Source: Pseudopithomyces maydicus (lineage: Eukaryota > Ascomycota > Dothideomycetes > Pleosporales > Didymosphaeriaceae). Taken from it: a stretch of DNA of 64,000 nucleotides. Below, piece after piece: positions 11,322-22,028 of the stretch. Every line of letters begins with the position of its first letter. Position 1 is the stretch's first letter. Both the position numbers and the translations under genes were made by a program. The stretch is from the NCBI GenBank assembly GCA_026873275.1, contig JANTUC010000001.1, positions 2,418,001 to 2,482,000 on the forward strand, written 5' to 3'. The notes below the pieces were generated by a model that was given only the letters and a program-made list of their open reading frames with translations, was not told where the DNA came from and did not search any database.

Positions 11322-13721
11322 ATGTCCGAGCCCTCAGATATGGATGCGCGACCTGCGAAGCGCGCGCGTCTCGATAATACGGCCGCACCTGCCACTCCTC
11401 TTGCGCCGCCTTCTGCTGCACTGTCCGCGGCCGCAGAAGAGCTTCCCAAAGCTCCCATTCCCTCGGACACGCCCACCAACGACAACGACCTCGAGCGCGA
11501 GATCAGGGCTGGAATCACCGAATATGTCCGCCCAGACAATCTGGGCTTCAGTGGTGTCTTGAAGCAGCGCTACACGGATTTCCTGGTGAACGAGATTGGA
11601 CTTGACGGCGAGGTTCTCCATTTGAGGAGCGTGAATGTGAGCGATGATCACCATGCAGGACAGCAGCAGGAGGAAGCAGTGGTCGCTAAGGAGGAGGCCA
11701 AAGGGAACGCAGAGAGGAAGGTGGAGGCGGTAAAGGAGTGTGGACCGGTTGCGAAGGTGAAGCATGAAGAAAGCGTGGTCCAAGATACCACCACCGCGAG
11801 CGGCTCGGGGGCGGCACAGGAAGATGGATCGGCTCCGACGACGGAGAGCGAAGTTGTGGACGTGTCCGACACCGATCTCGCCCTGCTCCACGACATCTTC
11901 GGCGAACCCACGACCAAGGAAATTGTGGCTCTCGTCCGCGCGATTCGCCGCAAAGAAGATCGCAAGGCCAAAGATTTTCGACCTGTCATCGCACCGCCCA
12001 TCACCGACAAGGACGTCCGCACACGCGCCCACCAGTCGCTGCGTCGCATATTTCCCAACTTGCTTGAAAGCTCCATGGAGGCTGACCAGTCACTGCGCAT
12101 AAAGGCGGTTCCGCCCAAAGAACGCAAAGGGAAGACCAAGAAAGACCGGTCTAACGGCCGTGACGCAGGTCCGGACCGCCGCAAAGGGCAGCTCGCGTGG
12201 GAGGAGCTTGGTGGCGAGTACTTGCACTTCACCCTCTACAAGGAGAACAAAGACACCATGGAAGTCATTGGCTTCCTCGGTAGCAAGCTGGGCGGCGGGA
12301 AGAACCCGTTCAGCTTTGCGGGCACCAAGGACAGACGAGCGTGCACCGTCCAGCGTGTCAGCGTGAAGCGCCAGACTGCCCAGCGTTTGAACCATATGAA
12401 TAAGATGCTTTTCAACGCCGCTATCGGAGACTATTCGTATGAAAAGTACGATCTTGGCCTGGGCGATCTCAGGGGCAATGAGTTCGTAATCACGCTGAGG
12501 GACTGCCATTTCCAAAATGAAGAGGGTTCCAATCTGGAACAGCGCCTCAAGATTGCGAACGACATTGTGTCCAAAGCCATTACGGATTTTTCGAAAGAGG
12601 GATTCATCAATTACTACGGCCTGCAGCGCTTCGGCTCTTTTGCTGCCAGCACCGACACCGTGGGGCTGAAAATGCTCCAAAACAACCTGAAAGGAGCTGT
12701 GGAGGATTTGCTAGCGTATAGTGACACCGCCCTGGCAGCCGCCCACGGCACCCTGGAAGACTCGCCGATTCTCATCTCTCAAGACGATAGAAACCGCGCA
12801 AAAGCCCTACACATTTGGAAGACTACCAGTAAAGGTAACACTGCGCTCGAGTGTCTTCCTTACAAGTTCAAAGCGGAACGCAGTATTATCCAGCACCTCA
12901 GCTCTCGGAATAGTAAATCCGGGCGGTACGATAGAACAAATGACTGGCAAGGCGCACTGATGATGATCCCTCGTCAATTGCGCTTGATGTATGTGCATGC
13001 ATACCAGAGCCTCGTGTGGAACACGGTAGCTGGTAAACGCTGGAGCATGTACGGGCCTAACGTTGTGGAAGGTGACCTTGTCTTGGTTCACGAACACAAA
13101 GACAAGGAGGCCAACGCACAGTCTACACTCAATGATTCCATCGACCAGGACGGCGAGGTTGTTATCAACCCTGCAGGCGCAGACAGTGCACTGGCCGAAG
13201 AAGACCAGTTCGAGCGTGCGAGAGCGTTGACTGCTGATGAAGCAGCAAGCGGGCAGTACAGCATCTTCGACGTCGTGTTGCCACAGCCAGGTTTCGATAT
13301 CGAGTACCCAAAGAATGAGATTGGCAATTTTTACAAGACATTTATGGGCAGTGAGAGGGGTGGAGGGCTCAATCCATACGATATGCGAAGAAGCTGGAGG
13401 GAGATCAGTTTGAGCGGAGGGTACAGGAAAGTACTCGCCAGACCACTCAAGCCACTTGAGTATGCAGTACACAGCTATGTGCAGAACGAAGAACAGTTCG
13501 TCGAGACCGATTTGCAGAGGTTGAGGGAGCAAGGTACGCAGCAGGAAAAGGAGAGAAATGGTACGCAAGACGTGGAGATGATGGATGAAGGCGCGAAGAA
13601 GCTTGCGGTAGTACTCAAGCTGCAGCTTGGGTCTAGCCAGTATGCGACAATGGCGCTTAGGGAGCTGATGAAGGCTGGCGGGGTGAAGGCGTACAAGCCT
13701 GAGTTTTTAGGTGGGCGATAG
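11322..13721 (+). CDS. PUS7: tRNA pseudouridine synthase, Pus7/TruD family
   Basis: A single exon of 799 aa. After an acidic, low-complexity N-terminus with a basic KRARL patch (a possible nuclear signal), the TruD catalytic region carries FAGTKDRRA at about residues 331-340; the Asp of this motif is the family's nucleophile. FINYYGLQRFG near 428 is the second TruD signature, and a C-terminal NEIGNFYKTFMG segment follows. Pus7 converts U to pseudouridine at position 13 of many cytoplasmic tRNAs, position 35 of pre-tRNA-Tyr, U2 snRNA and some mRNAs. The length exceeds yeast Pus7 (676 aa) because of N-terminal and internal insertions, which is normal in filamentous fungi. Start choice: the first ATG of the frame, preceded by CACC. 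Confidence 0.93.
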   Translation: MSEPSDMDARPAKRARLDNTAAPATPLAPPSAALSAAAEELPKAPIPSDTPTNDNDLEREIRAGITEYVRPDNLGFSGVLKQRYTDFLVNEIGLDGEVLHLRSVNVSDDHHAGQQQEEAVVAKEEAKGNAERKVEAVKECGPVAKVKHEESVVQDTTTASGSGAAQEDGSAPTTESEVVDVSDTDLALLHDIFGEPTTKEIVALVRAIRRKEDRKAKDFRPVIAPPITDKDVRTRAHQSLRRIFPNLLESSMEADQSLRIKAVPPKERKGKTKKDRSNGRDAGPDRRKGQLAWEELGGEYLHFTLYKENKDTMEVIGFLGSKLGGGKNPFSFAGTKDRRACTVQRVSVKRQTAQRLNHMNKMLFNAAIGDYSYEKYDLGLGDLRGNEFVITLRDCHFQNEEGSNLEQRLKIANDIVSKAITDFSKEGFINYYGLQRFGSFAASTDTVGLKMLQNNLKGAVEDLLAYSDTALAAAHGTLEDSPILISQDDRNRAKALHIWKTTSKGNTALECLPYKFKAERSIIQHLSSRNSKSGRYDRTNDWQGALMMIPRQLRLMYVHAYQSLVWNTVAGKRWSMYGPNVVEGDLVLVHEHKDKEANAQSTLNDSIDQDGEVVINPAGADSALAEEDQFERARALTADEAASGQYSIFDVVLPQPGFDIEYPKNEIGNFYKTFMGSERGGGLNPYDMRRSWREISLSGGYRKVLARPLKPLEYAVHSYVQNEEQFVETDLQRLREQGTQQEKERNGTQDVEMMDEGAKKLAVVLKLQLGSSQYATMALRELMKAGGVKAYKPEFLGGR

Positions 13722-14109
13722 GCAAATAAGGCAGGTACTGATGTCTCCTGTTACACGACGAATATATCCTTTGCCTCTAAGATGGCATGTCACCTGTCTA
13801 GTAAGGTGAATTCACTTCGCTAGTCTCTCCTCCGTTCATAATAGATATGAAAGTCAATCTGGATATCTGGAAAGACTGTCATGTTTTGTGACGGCCCCTT
13901 TCTGAGATTTTTCAAGTCCTTGATACCCCGCACTTGATATTCGATATATGTACTTACCGATCGTCACAGCCGGCTTATCAATGCATAAACGCCTCATACG
14001 CCCATCCACATCATTAACACTCATCAACATACATTGCCCATGCTCATCAGCTTTTCATCCCGCACACAGAACAAAGAGTCACATTCAAATCAGTCCAACG
14101 AATGCAACG
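13722..14109. other. intergenic, no gene seen
   Basis: 388 bases between the Pus7-like gene and the GNAT gene. Nothing beyond AT-rich flanks and the presumed promoter of the downstream gene. Confidence 0.6.
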
Positions 14110-14870
14110 ATGTCGATCTCCAATAAAGTCCATATTGCTTCCTTGGAGGATGACGATGTACTACAGACCTTCCAAATGGTATCCCAAAGCTTCGGAGAAA
14201 ATGCACCTTTGATCAATGCTTACTTCCTTGCCCACACTACGCCCACAGGGCAAAAGCAGGGTGCGGAGCGTCTTCTAGCATGGAAACGAAGTTCTCCCGA
14301 GTCTACATTTTTGAAAGCTGTGTCAATGCAAGAGGGTAAAGAGAAGATCATTGGGATGAGCATTTGGACATACATGGTTGAGACACCACCACAGACGCTG
14401 GAGGAGGCCGAGGGTAAAGAGGGATTGACAAAATATTGGCCAGATGAGCAAAGTAGAGGATGGATGGAAGCGCTATGGAAGGAGTATGTTAAGCCCAGAA
14501 CCAGGGCAGTGGCGAACTCAAACAGGGAAGGTATCTATGGTAAGTAGAAACGTACCGAAACCCACTCCGTTATGAGACTTGAGCAAGCCCATACAGTGAC
14601 TGAGCCAACGCAGTCCTCGAACTTTTGGCCGTACACCCCCAGTATAGGCGGCTTGGTGCCGGTGCTGGGCTTACGAGTTGGGGCGTGTCTAGGGCCGACG
14701 AAAAGAACGTAGGCGCGGTTGTTGAGAGTACGGATGCAGGCCGACCACTGTACGAGAAATGTGGTCTGCAATGTGAAATCGAGCAGATGGCCTTTGACGT
14801 CGGAGACAAATTCGATGCGAAGGTGCCAAAACTGGCTTTCATGGTCAGGAAAGCAACGGCAAAATCTTGA
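14110..14870 (+). CDS. GNAT-family N-acetyltransferase
   Basis: Exons 14110-14539 and 14614-14870 flank a 74-nt GT-AG intron (donor GTAAGT), giving 228 aa. The acetyl-CoA-binding motif A is seen right after the intron as LAVHPQYRRLGAGAGL (about residues 147-162), with the R/Q-x-x-G-x-G/A loop intact, followed by the GRPLYEKCGL element typical of motif B. The N-terminal half contains an F-x-x-A/P-x-I-N-x-Y segment seen in small fungal GNAT proteins. The acceptor substrate is unknown. The ATG at 14110 was chosen because it starts the conserved part of the frame; the open frame runs further upstream to 13948 without coding character. Confidence 0.85.
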
Positions 14871-15270
14871 GAATTCGGAATCGCGCTTTGAACTAGGGTA
14901 GATACACAACTGTACGGGTATCACAATGGTGGTGTTCAATTAACGTCGTTCGAACCTGTACAGGTCATGCCGACTCTAGCTACCTAGGGCAAACCAGACG
15001 TAACGAATTTAATAATAAAGTGTACTAAACTATTAACTAAACAAGAGAGGGTAAATATAATTAATAAAGGCGCGGAGAGCATGTTGGGACGGTAGGGGTA
15101 AATAGTGAGTCCTAGTACCACGGAAGCTGGAGAGCACACAGAGCTCAAAAAGGCCTGCTTCTCCAACATGCACCCACCTCTGCGGGTATCACAAGTCTCG
15201 TTGAAATTGTTAGAAATACATTTGCCTCTCGAAATACCATGTTAAGCCGGGTATCGATAACAGTGTCACC
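14871..15270. other. intergenic, AT-rich
   Basis: AT-rich sequence between two convergent genes. No coding signal is seen. Confidence 0.6.
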
Positions 15271-15779
15271 TCAGCCAGGTAAACCGTCAAAACAGACTAA
15301 TCTCTGCTTGCTCTTCCCGAAACATGCCCAGCCATTCCCCGTCTTCTTAACATCCCCACAGTAAACATGTCCCTTGCAGTCTTCCCTTTCACAACTCCAC
15401 CTCCTGATATCTCCCCCTTTTCTAATACATAACAACCCTCGTCGCATACTTTCAAATCTTGTACATGCCTGCATCGCAGCTCCAGTGGGAATTTATACGA
15501 TTTGACTTGTACGATCATAGTTCTCATATCTCCCAGATCGCAACGCTCGAAATGATCGTAGTTTGGTGTGGTTTCGTCCGACCGGATGATGTGGTGGCGT
15601 GAAATATGGAGACGTTCGCCAGTGAAACAAGAGGTCAAATAGTTGGAGGGTGGACGTGGAGGCACGAATACGGTGAGAGTGTAGATGGTGTCTTGGAACT
15701 CGTATTCGCCAGCAGCATCCCAGTATTGACCCGTTCTTGGGATGGGGGCGTCGGCAGAGGTGTAGCTGTCGGGGTTCAT
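15271..15779 (-). CDS. small Cys-rich hypothetical protein
   Basis: Proposed exons 15779-15469 and 15421-15271 (153 aa) are joined by a 47-nt intron with a GC donor (GCATGT) and a TTAG acceptor. The join is suggested because the first frame loses coding character after LELRC, while a second frame supplies a cysteine-rich tail (WSCEREDCKGHVYCG...WACFG...RLVCF). The arrangement of short beta-strand-like stretches and paired cysteines resembles small fungal lectin-like proteins such as the CVNH fold, but I cannot assign it. No signal peptide is visible. If the intron is wrong, the single frame 15779-15297 gives a 160-aa product instead. The gene sits alone in an AT-rich neighbourhood. Confidence 0.4.
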
Positions 15780-16024
15780 ATTGCTGTTCAGTTTGTGCAC
15801 GAAGTTGGTCTCTGGCCTTAGTAGAGAATGTGAAGATAGAAGAAGTCGTATGTATGCAATATGATTCTATTAATTAAATAGGTAATTAAGATTTATCAGG
15901 GCAAGTAAAGTAACATTTATCTAACAAAGAAGTCGCGACTACCTACGTAGGTTGATCTAGGTTAGCGCATTGACGACGTGAGAGACAAACGCGCCCATTG
16001 TTGCAAACTAAAAAAGGTGAGAAG

Positions 16025-16120
16025 TAGGCAGTAGTGGTCACCCACCTAGCTATTCATCCTAATTTATTCTGCTTGTATTTGCTTCAGCGTTTATAAGGGT
16101 CTTCTTCTACAGTTATGCTA
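16025..16120 (-). pseudogene. possible degenerate 5S rRNA gene
   Basis: On the minus strand, a perfect 13-mer GGTGGGTGACCAC (within 16028-16046) matches the 3' part of the fungal 5S rRNA internal control region. Upstream of it, in the same order and spacing, are weaker matches to the AAGCC and CGCT segments of 5S. By eye, about 24 of 41 positions agree around the control region with a remembered ascomycete 5S consensus. Fungal 5S genes are dispersed, and mutated pseudogene copies are known in Neurospora. The similarity could be chance outside the 13-mer. Confidence 0.25.
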
Positions 16121-16267
16121 GTAGCTAGGCGCTACCTTCACCTAAGCACATTCCCTAGCCACGTATCACTTCAGTACGTTTCCCAACTCACTCCCTACTT
16201 ACCAACATTGCTCTACTACGCATGAGAGATAAGAAGCTAAAGTAGATAATAAAAAAAAAAATCTTAC

Positions 16268-16455
16268 GGTCATACAACAAGCCCGCTACCAGTACTCGAC
16301 GACCGTCTTTCTTAGATAGTGAACTCTCTCCCAGAAGACAGGGAGAGGCTGCATTCTACCACCACTCCTAGCCCGCCTCGCGGTTGGGGGATCCTTGGAG
16401 TGGGCCCTGGTGGAAGATCTTGCCGGCGAAGACAAGATATTGCAGTCGTATGACC
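16268..16455 (-). other. multi-stem structured element with complementary ends
   Basis: The ends GGTCATAC (16268-16275) and GTATGACC (16448-16455) are exact reverse complements. Inside are a hairpin CTCTCCC/GGGAGAG (16326-16332 with 16341-16347), a longer-range stem CCACTCC/GGAGTGG (16362-16368 with 16397-16403), and a hairpin TCTTG/CAAGA (16418-16422 with 16433-16437). Read on the minus strand, the element is followed within seven bases by an oligo-T run (complement of A11 at 16251-16261), as for RNA polymerase III termination. It is more GC-rich than its surroundings. I do not recognise it as U1, U2, U4, U5, U6, SRP, RNase P or RNase MRP RNA. A short transposon with terminal inverted repeats is the alternative. 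Confidence 0.4.
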
Positions 16456-17046
16456 AAAAGCCTTACCAATATTCTAATATATATAGGTGAAAGATCTGGC
16501 TGAATTATTATTAGGTCTTTTGTGGGTGTGTGGGCGGGTAGCGAGGGCGATATCTGCGCCCAAGTGAAAGACGTGCAAGAGCGTAACTGCCAACGAGAAG
16601 ATGCTGCGCCATATTACTTTAGATGGAAGCGTTTGTTTGTTCGAGCAGCGGAGAAGCGTGGAACTACCTATATACATTTAGAGATATGATGCATTATTCT
16701 CGACCCATTTTCCATAGATTGAATCTGAAAAAGAGTGAGACCTTCTTGCCTTCGATGCTATCTTATTTTAACCTGAAAGCACCTTAGCAAATATCCTGAG
16801 GCCTTCTAGACAGACGACGTAATTTACTAAAAGAGAATGTAAGGATGGTGTAGTCACAGGAAGATAGGAGTAGATGCAAGCAAGAGCCTGCGTCCGATTT
16901 TGGACATGGTAATTGGTTCTGGACCAAAGTAGGCCTAATTCGCAGAACTAAACTGGCATGATCTAAATTAATGCGTTCTCTACCTTCTTGTATACATATA
17001 TTTGCGTTGAAACGATGCGTAACGTTCTGCCATATTGCACATGATC

Positions 17047-18783
17047 TCACTCCACCGACGACCACCCCAAGCCGCCGGCCCACCAGCCAGACCTGGCCCA
17101 TACCTTATTCTCCACGCTCGCCACCTCAATAGCCCTAGTCAGCTTCCTCCGATCCACATGCAGGTCCTCGTGGCCATTGGTCGTTAGCCCTGGACTCTTC
17201 CTCGGAGTAGATGTTGTCGAGGATGATTCTGATGTAGGCTCAGACACGCGACTAGGCGAAATAGATCGCGGAGTCGATGAAGTTGACGATGAAGAGGTAG
17301 GGTATGTTGACGGAATGACACCTAGAATGCGTCCAGCTGCAAAGACACAGCCACCAACTGCATGTCTAATGAGCGAGTCGCCTGCGAGGCTGCCAATGAT
17401 AAATACATCTTTCGCAACTTCAAGAGAAGATTCGGCTTTGGCACGGAGTGTCCGGCCTGAGATGAGGGTTGGTGACTCTGGGCCTGCAATAGGCGCTTCG
17501 AGGAGGCCAATCTGATTGAGCAGAGAGGGAGAAAGGTAGTCTAATGTACCACGCCTCCCAACTACGTATGAGAGCCCTCCGACCTCGCGTGATATCTGCT
17601 CGCCAGATTCCAGACGGATGGTGACCTGGACCGCTCCCTCGCGGTTAGGCGCGGAGCATTGAAGAACTTGAGCGTTGGGAAGGCCCTCGTAGAGAGAGGA
17701 CCAGTCGCGCTTGGTGAAGAAGGAATTTGATTTGCGCCGCGGAAACGGAGATCTTGCAGATGAGGATTTATTTGCTATTGCGGCGAGCTTCATCTGTCTG
17801 TATACGGTAGCGTATTCCGGATATGCAGAGTGATGACAACCGCGAAGCGGCGAAGGGCGTGTGCTCGGGGCCCATTGATACAGATGGATAATCTTACGAT
17901 TTGAGGGCGCGGAGATGATTACGTCTGCGGCGGAGAAGCCCGAGCCAATAACCAGAAGCGGCTGTTCTTCTCTATCAAGGTGGGCGATGGGTGCGAGCAG
18001 GGGCGGAGGCGGTATGGTGACGGTAAAGATGCCAGAAGCCAGCACCAGGTGTTTACATCGGATACCCAACGATCCAATGGAAAAGCCGTCTGGAGTGCGG
18101 TAGATATTGTCCACCTTCATGGATGTGTAGATAGAGTCTGCTATGCCCACAGCCTCCGGATATGCTTTGAGGTATGCGGCGACTTCGGCTCGCGATGGTC
18201 TCACAAAGTCGGCGTCGCAGCCCGCAGCCCGGCCGCTTCTGGTCAGATGGTGGGCGTAGGTGTACCCAGGCAGGCTCAGCTGCTCCGCATAGCTCAGCGT
18301 GCCGATGTCCGCGGTCGCGGTCGGAGAATTGTCGGCCCACTGGCCACCGGGCTGGTGGGTGTCGCCAATTGCGACGTGCGAGACGGCTCTGTCGGGCTCA
18401 TACCTCCACTCGACACACGACTTGGGGTTGATCTCGGTGTCGGCGTTGGGACGGATCAGGGTGTCGAGCAGAGTGTTCACGGGCAGGGCAGCGGTCGAGT
18501 AGCGCAGCGAGGACAGGAAGTGGGCGTACAGGTCCGAGGTGAGGTGCAGCAGACTGGGCTCTCTGGCGAGCTTCTGGTCCAGCAGCTGGTCATGATGGCC
18601 GCCGAGGTAGTAGGGGACGTGGCCGTGCAGGATGTACGAGAGGATCAGAGCCGAAGGGCCGTTTCCTAGCGGTAAATCAGCCCTCCGTGGGTGGTGGGCG
18701 GCGGGGCAATTGGGGCAATTGGGGCAGCCGCTTCACGTACCGATGATGACCGTGTCCACGCATCGTGGAAGCGAACCCGCCAT
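17047..18783 (-). CDS. OSGIN-type FAD/NAD(P)-binding oxidoreductase
   Basis: Exon 1 is 18783-18741 (14 codons plus one base) and exon 2 is 18665-17047; the 75-nt intron has donor GTACGT. Product 553 aa. The junction recreates an N-terminal dinucleotide-binding motif, VIIGNGPSALIL (residues 11-22). A second Rossmann motif, LLVIGSGFSAADV, lies near residue 255. This two-site arrangement with SYILHG after the first motif matches the oxidative-stress-induced growth inhibitor (OSGIN/OKL38) family, related to flavin monooxygenases. The role in fungi is not established. The C-terminal 90 residues contain a Ser/Thr-rich linker before a final conserved-looking patch. The last codons (NKVWARSGWW) sit beside a GT that could be another donor, so the extreme C-terminus is uncertain. 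The intron contains a GGGGCAATT repeat. Confidence 0.8.
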
Positions 18784-19258
18784 GGAAGGCTTCTCAACAG
18801 TGCACCTGCAGAAAGGGCCATGAGGGAACAAGGGCGGGAAAGGACGAGAAAAGACGGAACCGGGTCGGGTCTTTGTAATGTGGTCTACCAGGTCAAAATG
18901 ACGGTCTTTTTCACTCTGGGGCGCGCTAAGAGCCCCTACCGCCGTGGGGCCTCGTACCAGCGACCCCACGCCCGACGGGATCCATGTGCTCTTTGCACGC
19001 CCGTCATTCGCGAGTCTGCCATGGCATGTCCTCTTCATGTCTTGCGCGAGCCCATGCAGGGCAGCCGCTGCAGGGCACGCTGACGAAACTTTATGCCATT
19101 TGTCATTCGAGACACTAATCACCCATCACCTGTTCCATGGTATCGCGCCCCAAGCCGCTTCTCCAATCCAAACCCATTAGCAAATTACAGACGCAATATA
19201 TCCGTCGCCTGGCTACAAAAACACACACGGCAACTTTCAACTCAAGTATTTACAAAAT
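18784..19258. other. intergenic, no gene seen
   Basis: Flank upstream of the OSGIN-type gene and downstream of the VHS-GAT gene, both on the minus strand. No coding signal. Confidence 0.6.
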
Positions 19259-20884
19259 TTAGTACCGGTACGTCACCGTGCCCCGGTCCGTAATGGGCGA
19301 GACGTCGCTCCCGTGCCGCTGATGCTGGTCCTCTGGAGTCTTTGGCCTGTTGCCAGTCGAATAATCACCCTCCGCCGCATCATTCTGCGAAGCCCCGTGC
19401 ATCGTCAGGTTGTTCGCAGAGCTCTCTTGCCGCCCTAGGTAGGACGGCGTGGGCTGGTACGTCTGCCTGTAGGGAATGTAACCGTTTGCAGGGACACCGT
19501 CACCGCCCTGGGCCGCCGGTGCAGCATATCCGGATGTATGATGGTCTGCAAACGGGTCGTCCTCGGCTTCTTGGGTTGAATTGCTGCGCCCTCTTCCAGG
19601 GGCCGCTTGCAGAGCCGGTGGGAGTGGCAACTCATCCTTTTGGTAGCCCGTCGACTCGTTGCGATTCGGCTCCTTGGACTCAAGGCCAAGCGGCGGCAGT
19701 ATGGGTATGTCGTTGTGTGGCGTTGGTTGCTGCGGCGGAGGCGGGGTGTACGTAGCAGCTGGTGCAGGTGCGGCAGGCAACGGGGGAAGATTGTTGAAGT
19801 TGTTCCCTTGCACAGGCGGTGACGGCGATGCCCCTATTGCGCGGCGTGCTTGCAGGATGGCACGTTGGTGCTTGGATGCAGCCAACGAGAGTTGCTCGTT
19901 CGTCTCGATGAGCGTGAGCATGGTATCGTCATCCGGCGGCGGGTTATCGCAGTTGATGTACGTCTGCACACTTCGTTGGGCTGACGTACAACGCTCGGCG
20001 AACTCCTTGACAAGTTCGTTGCCGATAAGCTCGTTTGCCGGGGTTGACTGCACAAGTTGTAGGAGAAGCTTCGCAGATGTTCTGGCTTCTTCGATGCGCG
20101 CGGCAAGCTCGATGGGCGGTGGAAGGCCGCTGCGCGCAGGGCCATGGTTGTTGAACCCAGGTGGCAGATTCGCGTCCGGCCAGCGGGGAGCTTGGGTAAT
20201 GGGACGGACTTGCTTGGCTGCGTCGGCTATGAGCTTCTTCTCCTTGGTCCACATGGCAAACAGGATGTTCAAGTTGGTGTCGTATGCCTTGTCCCTATGT
20301 ATGGAGTCCAGCGTCTCTCTCAATATCTGCGACACGCTGGGGTCTCGGCCATGGCGCAGGAGGTGCTTGATGGTGTCGGCGAACTGCTTGTCGATGTTCT
20401 TGGTGAAGGAAGCACCCGGGTTGTCGGCTAGGATCCTTATGAGCATAACGGCATTGTACTGGACATGGGGGCGGGAAAAGTTGTCTTTGGCGAGGAACTT
20501 GCGGATCTGGGTGGCAGCTGCCTGGGCGGCCTGGGGACTTGCGACGGCGGATTCAACGATGGTGGGCAAGTGGAGGACCTCTTCGCCCTGCACCCGTCAG
20601 TCGGCGACTCTGGCTAGACACGGCGACGGGACTACCTACCGAATTGGCGGCACCGGATTCGCAGAAGAGTCTCTGCTGGGGTGAGCGCACTTCTCAAGCT
20701 GGACGGGGGACATGCGACTCACCACCCCGCGCGCGGCGTTGGCCTCGGGCGTGTCGACCTGGTCGTTCTCGGGCTCTTCCTGCGCTGGGAGATGCTGTTA
20801 GCCTGGTGCGGCGGTGGCAGAAGCAGCGCGAGACGTACAATTCGTGCGCTTGATCAAGCTCGTAAAGCGCTTCTTGAGGACCAT
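19259..20884 (-). CDS. VHS and GAT domain protein, endosomal sorting adaptor
   Basis: Four exons, 20884-20839, 20784-20723, 20672-20640 and 20587-19259, with introns of 54, 50 and 52 nt, give 489 aa. The N-terminus (MVLKKRFTSLIKRTN) and the following GVRLFCESGAA...EEVLHLPTIVESA stretch begin a VHS-like superhelix (about residues 35-175; RILADNPGASFTKNI and SVSQILRETL are inside). A three-helix GAT region follows (about 195-280, with ARTSAKLLLQLVQ and ETNEQLSLAASKHQRAIL). The C-terminal 190 residues are Pro/Gln-rich and disordered. Proteins with this order bind ubiquitinated cargo and phosphoinositides at endosomes or the Golgi, in the manner of TOM1, GGA and Lsb5. This is the larger fungal VHS-GAT type rather than the short Lsb5 type, an assignment made from memory of the N-terminal pattern. 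Confidence 0.8.
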
Positions 20885-22028
20885 GGCGGTGGGATGGCGG
20901 TAGGTAGCCGGCTGGCGGGGCAGCGGCTCGGACGTACAGCGTCTGAGGGGGGCGTGGGGACGAAGCAGACGGGGAGGCCTCGGCTACAATGGAGACAAGA
21001 GGCACCTGGGCAGTGCGCAGCGAGCAAAGTGGTGCACTCGGATGTTGTTATTTGGTGAGGACATGCAATGCAGTGCCAGTGATAAGTCCGTGCTGGACTC
21101 CCTTGACCTTGCACAGCCTCCGCCTTTGCCCAGCATCTTGACGGGGTGCGACGTCAACGGCCGCGTCGACAAAAGCTTGACAGCTCCAGGCGCATCATCC
21201 CATTGTCCACGCCGAACTTGCCCATGGCCGAGCTGCCATCTGGGTCGCGGTGCAGAGCGGGCGTTGCGGCTGCTGTGCGCGGGTGCCAGCCAGGGTCCGC
21301 AATCTACCCTGCCGCTAGACTACCGATTAGATACCTACAGGCTACAGCACTTAGGTGCCTACCTTACCTAAGTACCTACCTACCGTACTTATGTATCTAC
21401 AGGCTGCAGAGTGCGGCCGCCTCGGGCTTAGTGCGCATCGCCTGAGGGGGCTCTCTGCGTGATGGCCTTCGGCGGCACTGCACTGGTCGACGACGACGAC
21501 GGCGAAAGACGACTACGCAATCAGGCATGCATCATGCAGCAGTAGGCAGCATGCACCACACAATTCCATGCGTCCAGCATTCTCGCCAACTGCTGGTGGC
21601 GCAGAGGGCGGCTGCCCCATGACGAAATCAGCAAAAGCACGTGCGCCTCCCCGTACCAACGTCCTACCCACCACCACCGCTCGTCTGCGATAGGAGAGCT
21701 CGTCTGCGACAGGAGACAAGCTTTGCTGCCCGTGGATCAGCCCGGCTCACGTGCCCAGCGTCGTGCCCAGGTGCAGGTGGGCACGCCCGCCCAGCCCTGG
21801 CGTCGATCCACCATCCCCACACGCCACACTTGGGCCATCAGGTGCAGTCGTCACCGCGCCAGCGCCCGTAACACGTCTGCCGCAGGTTCCCACCTTGCCA
21901 AGCCCTTGCTCTGGCAATGACTGCCTCCTGCTGGCTGCCCGCCCGGCACCTCGTGCAAGAGCCCTATCCTTCTGACCTACCTCCGTCCTAAACATCCATC
22001 ACGTTCTCGCTGCTCGCACTCCGTCAAA
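20885..22028. other. intergenic, divergent promoter with TACCTA repeats
   Basis: Lies between a minus-strand and a plus-strand gene. Imperfect TACCTA/TACAGG repeats occupy about 21326-21400, a repeat class widespread between genes in dothideomycetes. No exon is supported. Confidence 0.6.

Larger units (their letters stand above)
15780..17046. other. AT-rich intergenic region with non-coding elements
   Basis: AT-rich, with short TTAATTAA-type tracts and an A11 run at 16251-16261. It contains the 5S-like relic and the multi-stem element listed separately. No protein-coding exon is supported. Confidence 0.6.
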
